A stretch of 64,000 nucleotides of DNA from the NCBI RefSeq assembly GCF_000321415.2, contig NC_019902.2:806001-870000 (forward strand), written 5' to 3'. This DNA comes from Thioalkalivibrio nitratireducens DSM 14787. Its GTDB lineage: Bacteria; Pseudomonadota; Gammaproteobacteria; Ectothiorhodospirales; Ectothiorhodospiraceae. The position numbers and the translations under genes are program-made. Below the pieces are notes generated by a model, which worked only from the letters and a program-made list of their open reading frames with translations, was not told the origin of the DNA and did not search any database. Positions 28,082 to 37,596 of this stretch are shown here, in pieces. The first letter of the stretch is position 1. Each line of letters starts with the position of its first letter.

Positions 28082-29464
28082 TCAGGCGGCCTGGGCGGCC
28101 GGTGCGGGCCGGACGAGTTCGAGGGGTTTCCCAGCGATGGCAGCCTCGGTCAGACGGCGCACGAAGGCAAGCGGCTCGTGTCCTTGCAGTTCGCCGGTGC
28201 GGAACAGGGACAGCAGCAGGGCGTGCGTTTCGGCACCCGCTTCGGAGCGGTTCTGCTGGCAGACCTTGCGGGTCAGCACGGGCTTGCGCATCTCTTGCTC
28301 GCCGCGGTTGTTGGTGGGCGGCAGGTCATCATGATCCAGGAAGGTCAGCAGTTCGCCGCGGAAGTTGCCCAGGCGTTTGACCAAGCGCATGGCATCTTTA
28401 TCCTGGAACGAGGTGGCGATCAGTTCGTCGAGGCGTTGGTGCAGGCGTCGTTTGCGGCGTTGGTAGACGCTCGGTTCCAGTTCGGGGCGGCGCAGCTTCA
28501 GCCGGATCGCATCCTGGAACAGGCGTTGGATGCGGCGCCGGGTGTCGCGCCAGGGAATCGAGGTATTGCGTTGATCGACCCGGCGCAGTTCGGCGAACAA
28601 GTGGAACAGGCAGCGTTGTTTGGCCCAGGTCTCGACCGCGTTGTAGGCAGCGTAGAAGTCGCACACGAGCAGGCCGTCGAAGATTTCGCCCAGAACGGCA
28701 TACACCACCTCGGCATTACGCCGGCGTTCGATCCGGAAGTAGGCCAGGTCTTCGGTGCAGAAGGCCCAGAGCCAGTGGGTGGTGCCGTTGACCCGCCAGC
28801 CGGTTTCGTCGGCGTGCAGAACACCGGCCTGGCGGATCGCCTGTTCCAGCTGCACCCCATAAGGCGCCAGTGTCTGGCCGAGCCGGATCCAGGACTGGGT
28901 GAGTCCGCCGGCACTGACGCGCAGCCCGAACAGCTGCTGGAGAATGGTGACCAAGTTGCCCACGCTGATGCCGAGACGGTAATGCAGCCAGGCGCTGTAG
29001 ATGACGAGGTTCAGGCCGAGCGTCGCGCGCGGCAGCGCGGCGGTGACCGTGGGCGTGACGATCTTGCGGCAATGGCCGCACCAGTGGCCGTGGGCGGTGT
29101 GCGCACAGGTCTTGACGGTTCCCGGTTCCAGATCCTCGATGAGGCGGGTGTGGGAGCGGACGGCGGGCCCGACCGGGTGTCCGCAGTCAGGACAGGTCTC
29201 GAGCTGGTGTTCCACCTGCGCATCGATGGTCTCCGATACCGGCCGGCAAGCCCCGGGATGACCCGCCTTGCGCCCGGGCTTGCGTCGGCGCCGTGGCGCC
29301 GCCGGCTTCTGGAACGAGGCGATCGTCGCCGAGGGTTGCAGCGGGTCTGCGTCGGGGGCCGACTGCCGGTCCCACTGCTCGGCCTTGTGCGCGAGTTCGA
29401 GGATCTTGGCCACGGCCACCTCGCGCGGCCCGTCGAGCAGCGCACAGGCCTCCTCGCGGGTCAT
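28082..29464 (-). CDS. IS66-family transposase (TnpC type)
   Basis: 460 residues from ATG 29464, which overlaps the upstream gene's stop. Coiled N terminus, zinc-finger with CPDCGHP and CGHCRK, then the DDE core: Asp in LHADETGW, Asp in VCDFYAAYN, Glu in NNRGEQEMRKP. The usual IS66 partners TnpA and TnpB are absent; the DUF4338 gene takes their place. Confidence 0.93.
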   Translation of the reverse strand: MTREEACALLDGPREVAVAKILELAHKAEQWDRQSAPDADPLQPSATIASFQKPAAPRRRRKPGRKAGHPGACRPVSETIDAQVEHQLETCPDCGHPVGPAVRSHTRLIEDLEPGTVKTCAHTAHGHWCGHCRKIVTPTVTAALPRATLGLNLVIYSAWLHYRLGISVGNLVTILQQLFGLRVSAGGLTQSWIRLGQTLAPYGVQLEQAIRQAGVLHADETGWRVNGTTHWLWAFCTEDLAYFRIERRRNAEVVYAVLGEIFDGLLVCDFYAAYNAVETWAKQRCLFHLFAELRRVDQRNTSIPWRDTRRRIQRLFQDAIRLKLRRPELEPSVYQRRKRRLHQRLDELIATSFQDKDAMRLVKRLGNFRGELLTFLDHDDLPPTNNRGEQEMRKPVLTRKVCQQNRSEAGAETHALLLSLFRTGELQGHEPLAFVRRLTEAAIAGKPLELVRPAPAAQAA

Positions 29465-30357
29465 GGTTCCAGCAGCGCCGGCCGCCAGCGGCGCGTCAGC
29501 GGCCGCACCCAGACGTCCTTGGACACGGCATGTGCCCGGTAGGCATTGCCGCGCTTGGCATGGCCCCGGGTCTGGCCCAGGCACTGCCAGTTGGCCGCCC
29601 GATAGCAGGTGCCGGCAAAGCGCGCCGGATCGACGAAGGTCTCCGCCAGCACGATGCGTTGCCCCACCCGGGCCTGCCACGCGGCGGCAAGCCCGCGCAG
29701 CGACTGCCCCAGCACCTTCGAGGCCAGATGCTCTACACGCACCCACGGCAGGATCAGAAAGCGGACGTTGTTCACCACCCCGACCAGACGCTGGCGCCGC
29801 AGCTCGGGCGTCCAGCCGATCCAGCGGTCCCGACAATCGACCTTCCAGGCGGCACTGGCCCAACCCAGGCAGGCCACCACCTGCCCGTCGAGCCACACCA
29901 ATTGCTTGAGGTACGCGCCCACTAGCTTGGGACGCCCCAGGTAATGGTGGTGATGGACCAGATAATCCCAGAGGTAGCGCTCGGGCCCCTCGGCCGCGCG
30001 GATCTCGAGCGCCCCATAGGTATCCACCCGCCCGGCCAGCGGCCGCTCCTCGAACAGCGGCCGTTGCCGATAATCCGGGACCGCGTGATTGTTCTTCTCC
30101 CGCAATCGCGGCGGCAACTGAATGTGCCCGGCCTCTTCCAGGCGCAGCAGCAGATCCCGCGCGGCGTACTCCTTGAGCGCCCCGTTCGCCTGCCGCCAGT
30201 CCCACCCCTCACACAGTCGTCGGGCGATCGCGCTGCGACCGCGGGCCGCTCCCTGTGCCGTGGCCGCCTGCGCGATCTGCGCGCGAATCGTCGCGAGATC
30301 CTCGGCACGCACATCGCGGCCTCGGTAACGCAGCAGCACCCTGTCGCTCTGTCCCAT
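29461..30357 (-). CDS. DUF4338 (DruA-like) protein
   Basis: 298 residues from ATG 30357. Family hallmarks: YLWDYLVHHHHYLGRPKLVG, WASAAWKVDCRDRWIGW, VVNNVRFLILPWVRVEHLAS, ETFVDPARFAGTCYRAANW, LGQTRGHAKR. DUF4338 is the domain of DruA in the Druantia phage-defence system. Here it is a transposon gene, translationally coupled to the transposase, so an accessory role in transposition is as likely as defence. Confidence 0.85.
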   Translation of the reverse strand: MGQSDRVLLRYRGRDVRAEDLATIRAQIAQAATAQGAARGRSAIARRLCEGWDWRQANGALKEYAARDLLLRLEEAGHIQLPPRLREKNNHAVPDYRQRPLFEERPLAGRVDTYGALEIRAAEGPERYLWDYLVHHHHYLGRPKLVGAYLKQLVWLDGQVVACLGWASAAWKVDCRDRWIGWTPELRRQRLVGVVNNVRFLILPWVRVEHLASKVLGQSLRGLAAAWQARVGQRIVLAETFVDPARFAGTCYRAANWQCLGQTRGHAKRGNAYRAHAVSKDVWVRPLTRRWRPALLEP

Positions 30358-30434
30358 GGGCACCACACGCTACCAGCAGATGCGCCGTGACGCCAGCCCC
30401 CTGTGCCACTTTTTTCAGGCAGCTAAAGTGATAC

Positions 30435-32264
30435 CAAGTCCCAGCTATCGGTCTCGATGTCGCGGGAATCGGTCCAGTCGATGCTTTCGCGCTGGTTCAC
30501 GACGAGAACGAGCATGTTGTCGCGGCGGCTGATCTGCGGCTGGTAGATACGCTGCTTCGCTCGAAAGGCCTGTTCGTAGCGCTCGGGATGGAACTCTGTC
30601 GTCCGGTAGACCTGCGCGCTGATCTTCGGCCTCAGCGCCAGCGTCGAAATTTCCAATAGCTCTTGTCCCGCGCCGACGATTTCCAGGTTGGCCACCAACT
30701 CGGAAAGTTTTGCCTGCGGATCGATTGCGTCGTAGCTAAGATCGGCTAGTAGCTGGTTCCAGTCCGCGTCTTCGTGAAAGAGATTTTCCAACGCTTCGGG
30801 CACACCGTCTTCGGCGGTATTGGCAATGAATGTCGCGGGGCCGATGCGCAACGACGTGCGCGCAAACCGGCCGACGAACTGAAGTGTGATTCCGAGACTC
30901 TTGTGAATGCTGTGGAGGGCGGCGATCTTGAGGTTCGGAAGGTCAAATCCCTCGCCAAACATGTCCACGCAGACAATGATCCTGTGCTGGCCACCGCGAA
31001 TAGCGTCGAGAATGGCGCGTTTGCCGCGCGATCTGCTGTGAAGGAGAACGGGGTTCAGGTCGACGTGGTGGCGCGCATAGATCGTGCGGTAGATAGTTTC
31101 CGCATCTTCGATCTTTCCGGCCCGCGCCATGAGAATGTGATCGTATCCGGCGGCCAGGTCTTCACGCAGACGCGCAACCGCCGCTTCGGCGATCTTCAAA
31201 TCCGACTGCCGCTCATCCGGCTCGAACACCTCAACAAAGCGGATTGGATTAAAATAATCCTGATCCTGCGCAGCGCTCAGGGGGAAATTGTAAATGATCT
31301 TCCCTTCAATCGGTTTGCCGTCTTCACGGAAAGGCGTTGCCGTAAAGAGCAGGGTGTGCGCCGCAGTGCAGTGGTTCCGGAAGCGCTTCCACGTGGCCGC
31401 CTCGATGTGATGCGCCTCATCGAAGAAGATGTGGCTAAACAGGCTCGCGAACTCCCGCTGCGTGTCCGGGTCCGCAAGGCCGATCGAACTCATCGTGGTA
31501 ACCAAGACGTTGCAGGCCCTGATCGCATCAAAATGCGCCCGGTCCGGCCGCGACGACAGCGCTGCCACAACCGGCAATGGGATATCATCGATCACGCCGA
31601 TCTTCTTGAGCAGTCCGTATGAGAGGAATTTGTCGGCGGTTTGCTGCCGCAGGGCGTCAGTCGGAACGACGATGAGAACGCGCTCGCTCTGCGCGGCGAG
31701 CGGCGCAGCGATCATCACTTCGGTCTTGCCCGTACCCGTGGGCATGACCAGCACCGCAGGATCGGCACCGAGCGTCCAATGCGAAGCGATGGCGTGCAGC
31801 GCCCCGATCTGGGGAAGTCTCAGGCCGTCCTGTGCCGGCTGTCCGTCGAGGGCGGGCAGTGCGCGCTTGTACCGGATACCTGAGAGCCAGCCACGGTAAA
31901 CTTCATCCCGGATATGTGCGAAATCCGCGAGTAGGGAAGGCGGCTGGCGAAAGCGCGCCGATTCCAGAACGAGCTTCGTGCCGTCGGTTGCGCCGCTCTG
32001 CGCCCGAACGCTGCCGGTAATCAGAAGATCGTAGGTATCGCGAAAAGCGGCAAATTCGATGACGTGTTGGCTCCCGTCCTCGCCAGTCGCAAGAACACGG
32101 CGGCAGTTTGCGCCGCGCGACCGGAAGGGCGCGACTGTTGCGTCGATCACCTTCTCCGGGTGAGCCAGATGCCGAACGTGAAGCCCATTGATCTTGAAAT
32201 CGATATCGTACCGGGCCGGCAAGGACACATGCGTGATGGCCGGAAGGATTGCCGCGTCCAGCAT
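30435..32264 (-). pseudogene. Superfamily 2 helicase, 5' part (interrupted by IS66)
   Basis: About 604 codons before the insertion. Start at ATG 32264 (MLDAAILPAITHVSLPARYD). Motif I VMPTGTGKTEV, motif II FFDEAHH, motif III LFTATPF, motif VI QFVGRFARTS. It lies next to a restriction-enzyme remnant, so a defence role is plausible. Full-length protein would be about 1,100 residues with the nuclease-like part at 26550-28016. Broken in this strain. Confidence 0.85.
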
Positions 32265-32346
32265 GGTCAGCCCCCGATATTCGGCGGGGTACGTACCGCA
32301 AGAGGAACGCACCGCCGGCGGTTGGCGAAACAGGCAAGGTCTACAG

Positions 32347-32590
32347 TCATGACCGCGCCGCCTCCGCCGCAATGTGCCCGGCCAGCTCCGTCACGAAGGT
32401 GCGCAGCCCGGTCATGCCATTTAGCTCGACGTACGCGCCATCAGCGGAAGCCGTACGGGCTGACGCAATGATCGAGGCTGCGGAGTAGAGCTGCTCCTGC
32501 ATCAGCCGCTGGCAGAGAATGTTGTAGCGCTCCGGATAGGAGGCGCCCTGAAACTCGGAGAACACCGGAAAACGCGGCGAACGGTCTAGA
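32347..32590 (-). pseudogene. C-terminal remnant of a PaeR7I/XhoI-type restriction endonuclease
   Basis: About 80 codons: [40 protein letters not shown] and [20 protein letters not shown], which follow the C terminus of PaeR7I-family enzymes as I recall it. The catalytic part is missing. It joins abruptly to a YceI fragment at about 32590. Confidence 0.55.
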
Positions 32591-32687
32591 ACAGCGCGGA
32601 CTTGGCGTTGTTCAGGGTCCAGTCTGCGGACGCCGCGCTGGCGGCCAGTATTGACACGAGTGCAACGGCGGGTTTCTTGCTCAACAT
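32586..32687 (-). pseudogene. N-terminal fragment of a YceI-like periplasmic protein
   Basis: 33 codons from ATG 32687 with GGAGG upstream: a signal peptide ([20 protein letters not shown]) and [13 protein letters not shown], the typical YceI mature start, then a stop created at the junction with the restriction-enzyme remnant. Confidence 0.65.
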
Positions 32688-32690
32688 CGG

Positions 32691-33190
32691 GTTCCTCCAT
32701 TCCTATATTATTTTGTTTTGATTCCGGGTACACACGCCCATAAGGCGGGCCGGTGATCGGTTTGCGAAGACTCAAGCGCCCAAGTGTGCACGGACAACTC
32801 CTGATCCGGATCGGCAGTTGAGCCTCTTTGTCAACCATCCGGTCCGTATGGCTAAGGTACGAGGCGGGAAGAACTTGCGTCAACCGAAAGCGAAGTGAAC
32901 GCGATGTCAACGGAAGCGGTGGAGCCGCTGACGGCCGGCTCAGGGGGGGGCACCAAGGCGGGTAGCACGGGTAACGGACCTCGTGGGTGAAGCTGCGGAA
33001 AGCGGGTGCGGCTGGGGCCAGACCGTTCGCGACCCTGAACGGTCACTCCAACCAGGTCTGCAAGCGTCGGGAAGTCCTCTGAAAGCCGCCGTTGGACCAA
33101 CGTCTTTCTGGACCCATGTGCCAAAGAGGCGCTGTATTACCGTTGCAATCTGGAACACCGTGCTCGCGCTCTGCTTGCCGCAGATCAGAT
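32691..33190. other. Stretch without a recognisable gene
   Basis: No protein with family-like composition on either strand. 32690-32730 is AT-rich and is probably the old yceI promoter. Confidence 0.4.
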
Positions 33191-34348
33191 TCATGTAGCC
33201 GAATGCAAATGCGCGGGGCTCCGCAGAATGGCAGTGACCAGGGCGACCTGAGAATCGAACCCCGTTTTTCGGAAGACCGACTTGAGACGATCTCTTGCGG
33301 TAGAAATCTGGATCCTAAGCTCCGCGGCGGCTTGGGCCAGAGATCCGGTTCGTGTCAAAGCCTCGGCCAACCGTGCCTCGCCAAGGCTCAGACTGAATAG
33401 GCTTTGAATCATGGGTACAGAAAAAGACCCCGGTGGTCGGAGCGGTGTCAGGATGCCCGCCGTCACTGCTTCCGTGAAACTATGTGCCAAGGCCACGTCG
33501 CCCCGCCATGGAAGCAGAGCCAACGCAAGATCTTCACGTTGATCGGGATTTGTGAAACGTGCAGAAGAGCCCTCCCAAGCATGCGGCCGGTCTTTGCGGT
33601 TTCTTACAATGAGGGCTGTATCCAGCCAACTCTGTAGCTGCCGGTTTCTCGTGCTTAATCGCTGATTGCGCATAACGAGTTGTTCCTGGCGTGACAGCAG
33701 GCCTTGTGCCGCGGGGTTCTGGAAAACCACACGCCCATCGGCGTCGAACAGGAGCAAGCCTGGCGCCGCCTCTCCCAACAGGGTCTCATTGATTGTTGCA
33801 TGCAACTGCTCTCGGCGGAGGCGATCCGCGAGCTTGAGAGCCCTCACCCAGTGGGGCACCAGTGCCTGCGCGCGCTGTTGCTCGCGGAGCGTGAAGGCCG
33901 GGGCGTCGTGAGCCCGCTGGAAGCCGATCATTACGCTGGAGTCCCCCACACGAAGCAAAGGACCACCGAGGACATGACGTTTGTCCTGGGACTTCATGTA
34001 CTCTTGGTAGAAGCGTGTCCGTTGCAACTGCGAGAACGGAAGCTCCTGATCGAGAATGACCATTTTCCCTGGCGGAAGCGCCTCCAGGACCGGGACGATG
34101 GGATCTTCATGAATGAAATCCAGGCGATAGGCTTCCTGAAAGGCGGGATCGAATCCTGTGCTCATCGACTGAAGAACCGACCCCCAATGCTTCCCGTAGA
34201 CCCGCAGCAACGCTGAGTCCGCATGGACGTACGCACGCACGGGCTCGATTGCCTTTGGCCAAAGAGATGAATCGAGGACGCCATCGTAGATGGCCTCGAT
34301 AACGTCACTGAGCCGCTTCGGCTCGCTGGATGGCCGTGTGATTCCCAT
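33191..34348 (-). CDS. LuxR-type transcriptional regulator (copy 1)
   Basis: 385 residues. An N-terminal sensor region of about 300 residues with a PAS-like piece (APGLLLFDADGRVVFQNPAAQ), then a C-terminal helix-turn-helix (LSLGEARLAEALTRTGSLAQ, STARDRLKSVFRKTGFDSQ). No autoinducer-domain motifs, so ligand unknown. Same architecture as 38889-40094. Divergent from the hydrolase gene; GCTAG-6-CTAGC lies in the shared 75-base gap. Confidence 0.82.
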   Translation of the reverse strand: MGITRPSSEPKRLSDVIEAIYDGVLDSSLWPKAIEPVRAYVHADSALLRVYGKHWGSVLQSMSTGFDPAFQEAYRLDFIHEDPIVPVLEALPPGKMVILDQELPFSQLQRTRFYQEYMKSQDKRHVLGGPLLRVGDSSVMIGFQRAHDAPAFTLREQQRAQALVPHWVRALKLADRLRREQLHATINETLLGEAAPGLLLFDADGRVVFQNPAAQGLLSRQEQLVMRNQRLSTRNRQLQSWLDTALIVRNRKDRPHAWEGSSARFTNPDQREDLALALLPWRGDVALAHSFTEAVTAGILTPLRPPGSFSVPMIQSLFSLSLGEARLAEALTRTGSLAQAAAELRIQISTARDRLKSVFRKTGFDSQVALVTAILRSPAHLHSAT

Positions 34349-34423
34349 CGGAATGCGCCAGGTGGGTGCTAGTATCTTCTAGCGCAACTCCGAGACCCTG
34401 TCGATAGAAAAGGGCATTCGTGC

Positions 34424-35279
34424 ATGCAGACGTGTTCACTAGTTACCATGCCGGATGGACGAAATGTTCGTGTGCGGCAGTTGGGCCCTGATCAAGGCTC
34501 GCCAGTGGTGCATCTCCACGGGATTCCGAGCGCGTGCGTCGAGTTCGCGCATCACGAAGCCTTGTTGACCCATCTCAACGTTCGGCTCATCTCCATCGAG
34601 CGCCCCGGGTATGGGGCGTCGGATCCCAAGAACTTCGAATCGGTGGCCGCTTGGGTAGAGGATCTCGAACACGCTGCGAAAGCGCTTGGATCGGTTCAGC
34701 CTCCTTGGGTTTTCTGGGGGTGGAGTCTTCGCACTCGCCGGAGCTGCCGCGCTACCGACTCATGTAGACAGGGTTGTGGTGGTCGGATGTCCGGCTCCGT
34801 TCACGGGGCCGGAATTTCTCGACGGCATGGCCGTGCAAAACCAGGAAATTTGGATGCTCGGGCGTGCAGGGTATGAGGTCTTGGCCGAAGCGCTTGCGCC
34901 AATAGCCGCGGACCCGAGCGCGCTCGCTGAACAACTCCTCGAGAGCTTGCCGACCGCGGATGTGGCCGTCTTCGCTGATCCAGCAGCCCGCACAGATTTC
35001 TCCAGCGCGCTCATTGAAGGATTGTGCCAGGGCGTTGGGGGCACCGCTCGAGACCTCGCCCTCATCGCCGCGCCTTGGGGATTCGACTTGTCTCAAGTTA
35101 CGCAGCCAGTGGACATCTGGCACGGAGATGCAGATCGCAACGTCCCCGTGAACCACGGTGTGCGGCTGTCCGAAGCGTTGCCGAGAGCTCGAGCCCACGT
35201 TTGGTCGGGGCGAGGCCATTACGAGGTTTATGCGTCCACATCCTTCGAGCAAGTCTTTGGCTCGCTCAACACGATTTGA
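34424..35279 (+). pseudogene. Alpha/beta hydrolase with one frameshift
   Basis: First frame (34424 to about 34680): HLHGIPSACVEF (oxyanion HG) and IERPGYGASDP. Second frame (about 34683 to 35279): LLGFSGGGVFALAGA (nucleophile Ser in GFSGG), DIWHGDADRNVP (acid) and SGRGHYEVY (His). All three catalytic parts exist, so a single indel near 34680 breaks the gene, or it is a sequencing error. Confidence 0.8.
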
Positions 35280-35387
35280 CCCCGCTTCGGGTTGAAGCGA
35301 TGCGATCACGTCTTGCGCGTGGTGGTTGATCTGTTTCGGGAAAGGATGCTGCTCCGCCCCAGTTTTTTCCGATTGCTGAATTCAGAT

Positions 35388-35432
35388 ACCCCCGTTTGGG
35401 GGTTTCGCCCATTTTGGACCTCGCTTTACATA
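35388..35432 (+). promoter_or_regulatory. Palindrome plus TACATA box (element A)
   Basis: ACCCCCGTTTGGGGGT (35388-35403) and TACATA (35427-35432). The palindrome centre is about 43 bases before the expected start site, the position of class II LuxR-type activator sites. The stretch in between (TTTCGCCC.TTTTGG..CTCG) is shared with element C at 40398. Confidence 0.6.
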
Positions 35433-35479
35433 GAGTCATCGCAGCGACTCAATCCGGTCACAACGATACCGGGGTTCTG

Positions 35480-35548
35480 ATGTGGCAGGGCTATCCTGGG
35501 ATCTCTCAGTGGGTAGCAGTACGGATACGTGCATTCGGATTTGATTAA
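35480..35548 (+). CDS. Possible 22-residue leader peptide
   Basis: ATG 35480 opens MWQGYPGISQWVAVRIRAFG followed by FD and a stop, in the long leader downstream of element A, with GGGG 5 bases before it. Short and without homologues that I know; may be chance. Confidence 0.25.
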   Translation: MWQGYPGISQWVAVRIRAFGFD

Positions 35549-35636
35549 CCTGAATATGAAGACGCCACAATAGGGCAGTTGAGGTCCTGTTGCTGGGCCA
35601 ACCGATTGAAAAAATCGAAATGAGGTCAGTGGAAAT

Positions 35637-35843
35637 ATGATAAATAAGACGACCCGACGACGAGTCCCTGCCGCAACCGCGTTAGCGGGTCTATTGCTGA
35701 TGACAGCAGTCGCTGCTGCTGAACACCAACCCGTCGGTGCCCTAGAGTTCGAGGAACGCGTTCTGGGTGGCGATGCCACCGCCCACTGGCAGCAAGCCGC
35801 AGACTTGCGTCTCGCTAATCCAACGTGTTTGAGGGGCTACTAA
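35637..35843 (+). CDS. Small exported protein of unknown function
   Basis: 68 residues. Signal peptide: basic TTRRRVP, hydrophobic AATALAGLLLMTAVAAAEH. The remaining 40 residues match nothing that I know; the protein may be the stump of a longer gene. It lies about 200 bases downstream of element A. Bases 35844-36096 hold nothing clear. Confidence 0.5.
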   Translation: MINKTTRRRVPAATALAGLLLMTAVAAAEHQPVGALEFEERVLGGDATAHWQQAADLRLANPTCLRGY

Positions 35844-36096
35844 ACCGGCTATTGGTAAACCCACTTTGCAATGCCTTTCGCCTACGTATCTGAGAGCGGG
35901 GAGTGGCAGTTCCGACAGCCGAATAAGTAGCGCCACCGATCTATGGACTCAACCGCGCTGGGGCTCTCCGAAGAAGTAAACAGTACTAAGGCGGCTTTCG
36001 AAAGTCACTACGTTCCCTACGCCACCGCATCCCGCTGTTAGTGGAACGCCATTTAGCTTAGCAACTGTCGCGTTACGAGGAGGCCAGAGAAGAAAA

Positions 36097-36468
36097 ATGA
36101 GACAGAGAACGAATAGAACCAGAGGACTTGGACTCCTGGGAATTGGCGTTGCGTTTTTCATCACTTTGATGTCTAGATCCGCGGCCGCCGGCGGTGTTTT
36201 CATCTGGTGCGAGTCCGGCAGCGCGACTCAGTCGGTGGTCTATTTTACCGGAGTGTACGAAGGTCGTAGTCTTATCGATGTTCCCAATATACCGACAAGC
36301 TTTGAGCAGTGGCTCTTAGAGGTATACGGATTCGAACGACCGGTCTTGAGTTATTGTTCGTGGGAGTCGACACGTTTTGATGCGGAAATGCAACTCAACG
36401 CGCGGTCTAGAGAACAGCGTCAACGAGGACTAAGGGTGGATTTGACGAACTGGGCACCAAGACGTTGA
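36097..36468 (+). CDS. Small exported protein of unknown function
   Basis: 123 residues. N-terminal signal (RGLGLLGIGVAFFITLMSRS, AAAGG). Two Cys in the mature part (FIWCES and YCSWES) could form a disulfide. C-terminal end is basic (RSREQRQRGLRVD). A GAGGAGG lies 14 bases upstream of the start. GC is lower than in flanking regions, a sign of transfer. Confidence 0.55.
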   Translation: MRQRTNRTRGLGLLGIGVAFFITLMSRSAAAGGVFIWCESGSATQSVVYFTGVYEGRSLIDVPNIPTSFEQWLLEVYGFERPVLSYCSWESTRFDAEMQLNARSREQRQRGLRVDLTNWAPRR

Positions 36469-36499
36469 CGGCGGGTGTTTTTGGTGGTGCATGGAATTG

Positions 36500-36820
36500 A
36501 GGGAAGAGTGTGTGGTAAAGCCGAGCGCGGATATCTGCGGTGTGCGCTGGGCTTCCGGCGCAGCGTGATCGAGGCACTTATCGCGCGCAGGAAGGTAGAC
36601 GGACTGATGGGCCGCAACCGGGTAAAGGGCACGGCAGGGGACGCGATGCATGGGATTCTGTGCGCGGCCGGTCAGAACCTGCGCCTGCTGCTGCGAGCGA
36701 TCGCAGCTTTTTTGCGCCTCGATATACCGACGCCCCTTCCGTGGTTCCGATCGCTCTATTGGTCCCTTCTAAACCTGCGGCCCGGCGGAAGCCCTGAGCG
36801 ATTACGGCATGCAATCTGAA
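36500..36820 (+). pseudogene. Transposase C-terminal remnant (IS5-like)
   Basis: DGLMGRNRVKGTAGDAMHGI and LCAAGQNLRLLLRAIAAFL follow the conserved C-terminal block of IS5/IS1182-type transposases (RN.LKG..GDA.HA.L.AAG.N). Only about 90 codons remain. Confidence 0.7.
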
Positions 36821-36884
36821 CTGCTTTCTTCTCAGGAGACGATATCCGTCAAGACCGACCACTTCACCTGCCGCGTGTGTTGGA

Positions 36885-36924
36885 CAAGGTGAGCACGGAC
36901 CGTTCACGAACCGTGCTCACCTTG
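36885..36924. terminator. Perfect 14-bp hairpin
   Basis: CAAGGTGAGCACGG (36885-36898) and CCGTGCTCACCTTG (36911-36924) are exact complements with a 12-base loop. On the plus strand it is followed by TTGGGGGTTTT. A bidirectional terminator for the convergent genes on both sides is the simplest reading. Confidence 0.65.
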
Positions 36925-36976
36925 TTGGGGGTTTTGCTCCTAGATTTTCGCGAATGTATACATAGTTATTTCACAC

Positions 36977-37288
36977 CTATTGTATCGCTTGACCTCTGCC
37001 GCGGCTCGCACTGCCGCTTCCGCTACCTGTTGCCCTGTTGATTCCATCGCCAAGCGCCTCCAATCCGCAGTTAACACAGTCTCGAACTGTCCGGCCGACC
37101 TCACCGGCACGGCCGTATGGACTGCTACCAGTCCAGACATCCCTCGCTCCTTGGTTGACGCGATTTTGGATCTGATAACCAGCGTTATCCACGGTGCATC
37201 CCATAGTTCCCGCAGGACACCTTTGTTGTGCAAGAGCAGGGGCTGCAGTTAGTGACAGCATCGCAACAACAGTTAATGATCGAATCAT
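36977..37288 (-). CDS. Small exported Cys-containing protein
   Basis: 103 residues; AAGGAG upstream of the ATG. Signal peptide MIRSLTVVAMLSLTAAPALA then QQRCPAGTMGC. Four Cys in two pairs (RCPAGTMGCT; RDCVNCG) suggest disulfides. Gly/Ser-rich C terminus. No family recognised. Element B lies 168 bases upstream. Confidence 0.6.
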   Translation of the reverse strand: MIRSLTVVAMLSLTAAPALAQQRCPAGTMGCTVDNAGYQIQNRVNQGARDVWTGSSPYGRAGEVGRTVRDCVNCGLEALGDGINRATGSGSGSASRGRGQAIQ

Positions 37289-37455
37289 GTGGCGCTCTCC
37301 TTTACAACACCGGGTTCACAAATAGCCCCAGCACAATTCAAGAATGAAGAACGGTCTGTTTCTTCCAACTTGCCTGTGTGGGAGGCTCGGCGCAGCAGCG
37401 CAACAAGTCACGTGCCGCCCTGATCATGTTTTGGCACTGTTCTCGGGCTGGTACA

Positions 37456-37471
37456 ACCCCCAAACGGGGGC
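37456..37471 (-). promoter_or_regulatory. Palindrome element B
   Basis: On the minus strand: GCCCCCGTTTGGGGGT, matching elements A and C in 15 of 16 positions. The TACATA box is less clear here (AACATG at about the expected distance). It precedes the exported protein gene at 36977-37288. Confidence 0.45.
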
Positions 37472-37596
37472 TCCTTCGACCAGCCCATGACCATTGGGGC
37501 ACAAGTGGCTCTCGGCCCTCGTGGAAAAAAGAGATGGTCGGGTTGGGCTGGACAACCGATCGGGAAAGATAAGTGAGGGTCATCGGTCATCGGATA

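Larger units (their letters stand above)
28025..30434 (-). mobile_element. IS66-family element carrying a DruA-like gene
   Basis: 2410 bases with terminal inverted repeats starting GTAT(C/G)ACTTTAGCTGCC, 22 bases with one mismatch. CAAGTCCC flanks both sides (28017-28024 and 30435-30442): an 8-bp target duplication, as expected of IS66. Contents: a DUF4338 gene and the IS66 transposase, overlapping by ATGA. Confidence 0.93.

Noticed and set aside
28082-30205. A 707-residue transposase
   Set aside because: The N-terminal third is the shadow of the DUF4338 gene; the transposase starts at the overlapping ATG at 29464.
29461-30357. A Druantia defence system
   Set aside because: Only the DruA-like gene is present; no DruE-type helicase operon, and the gene lies inside IS66 ends.
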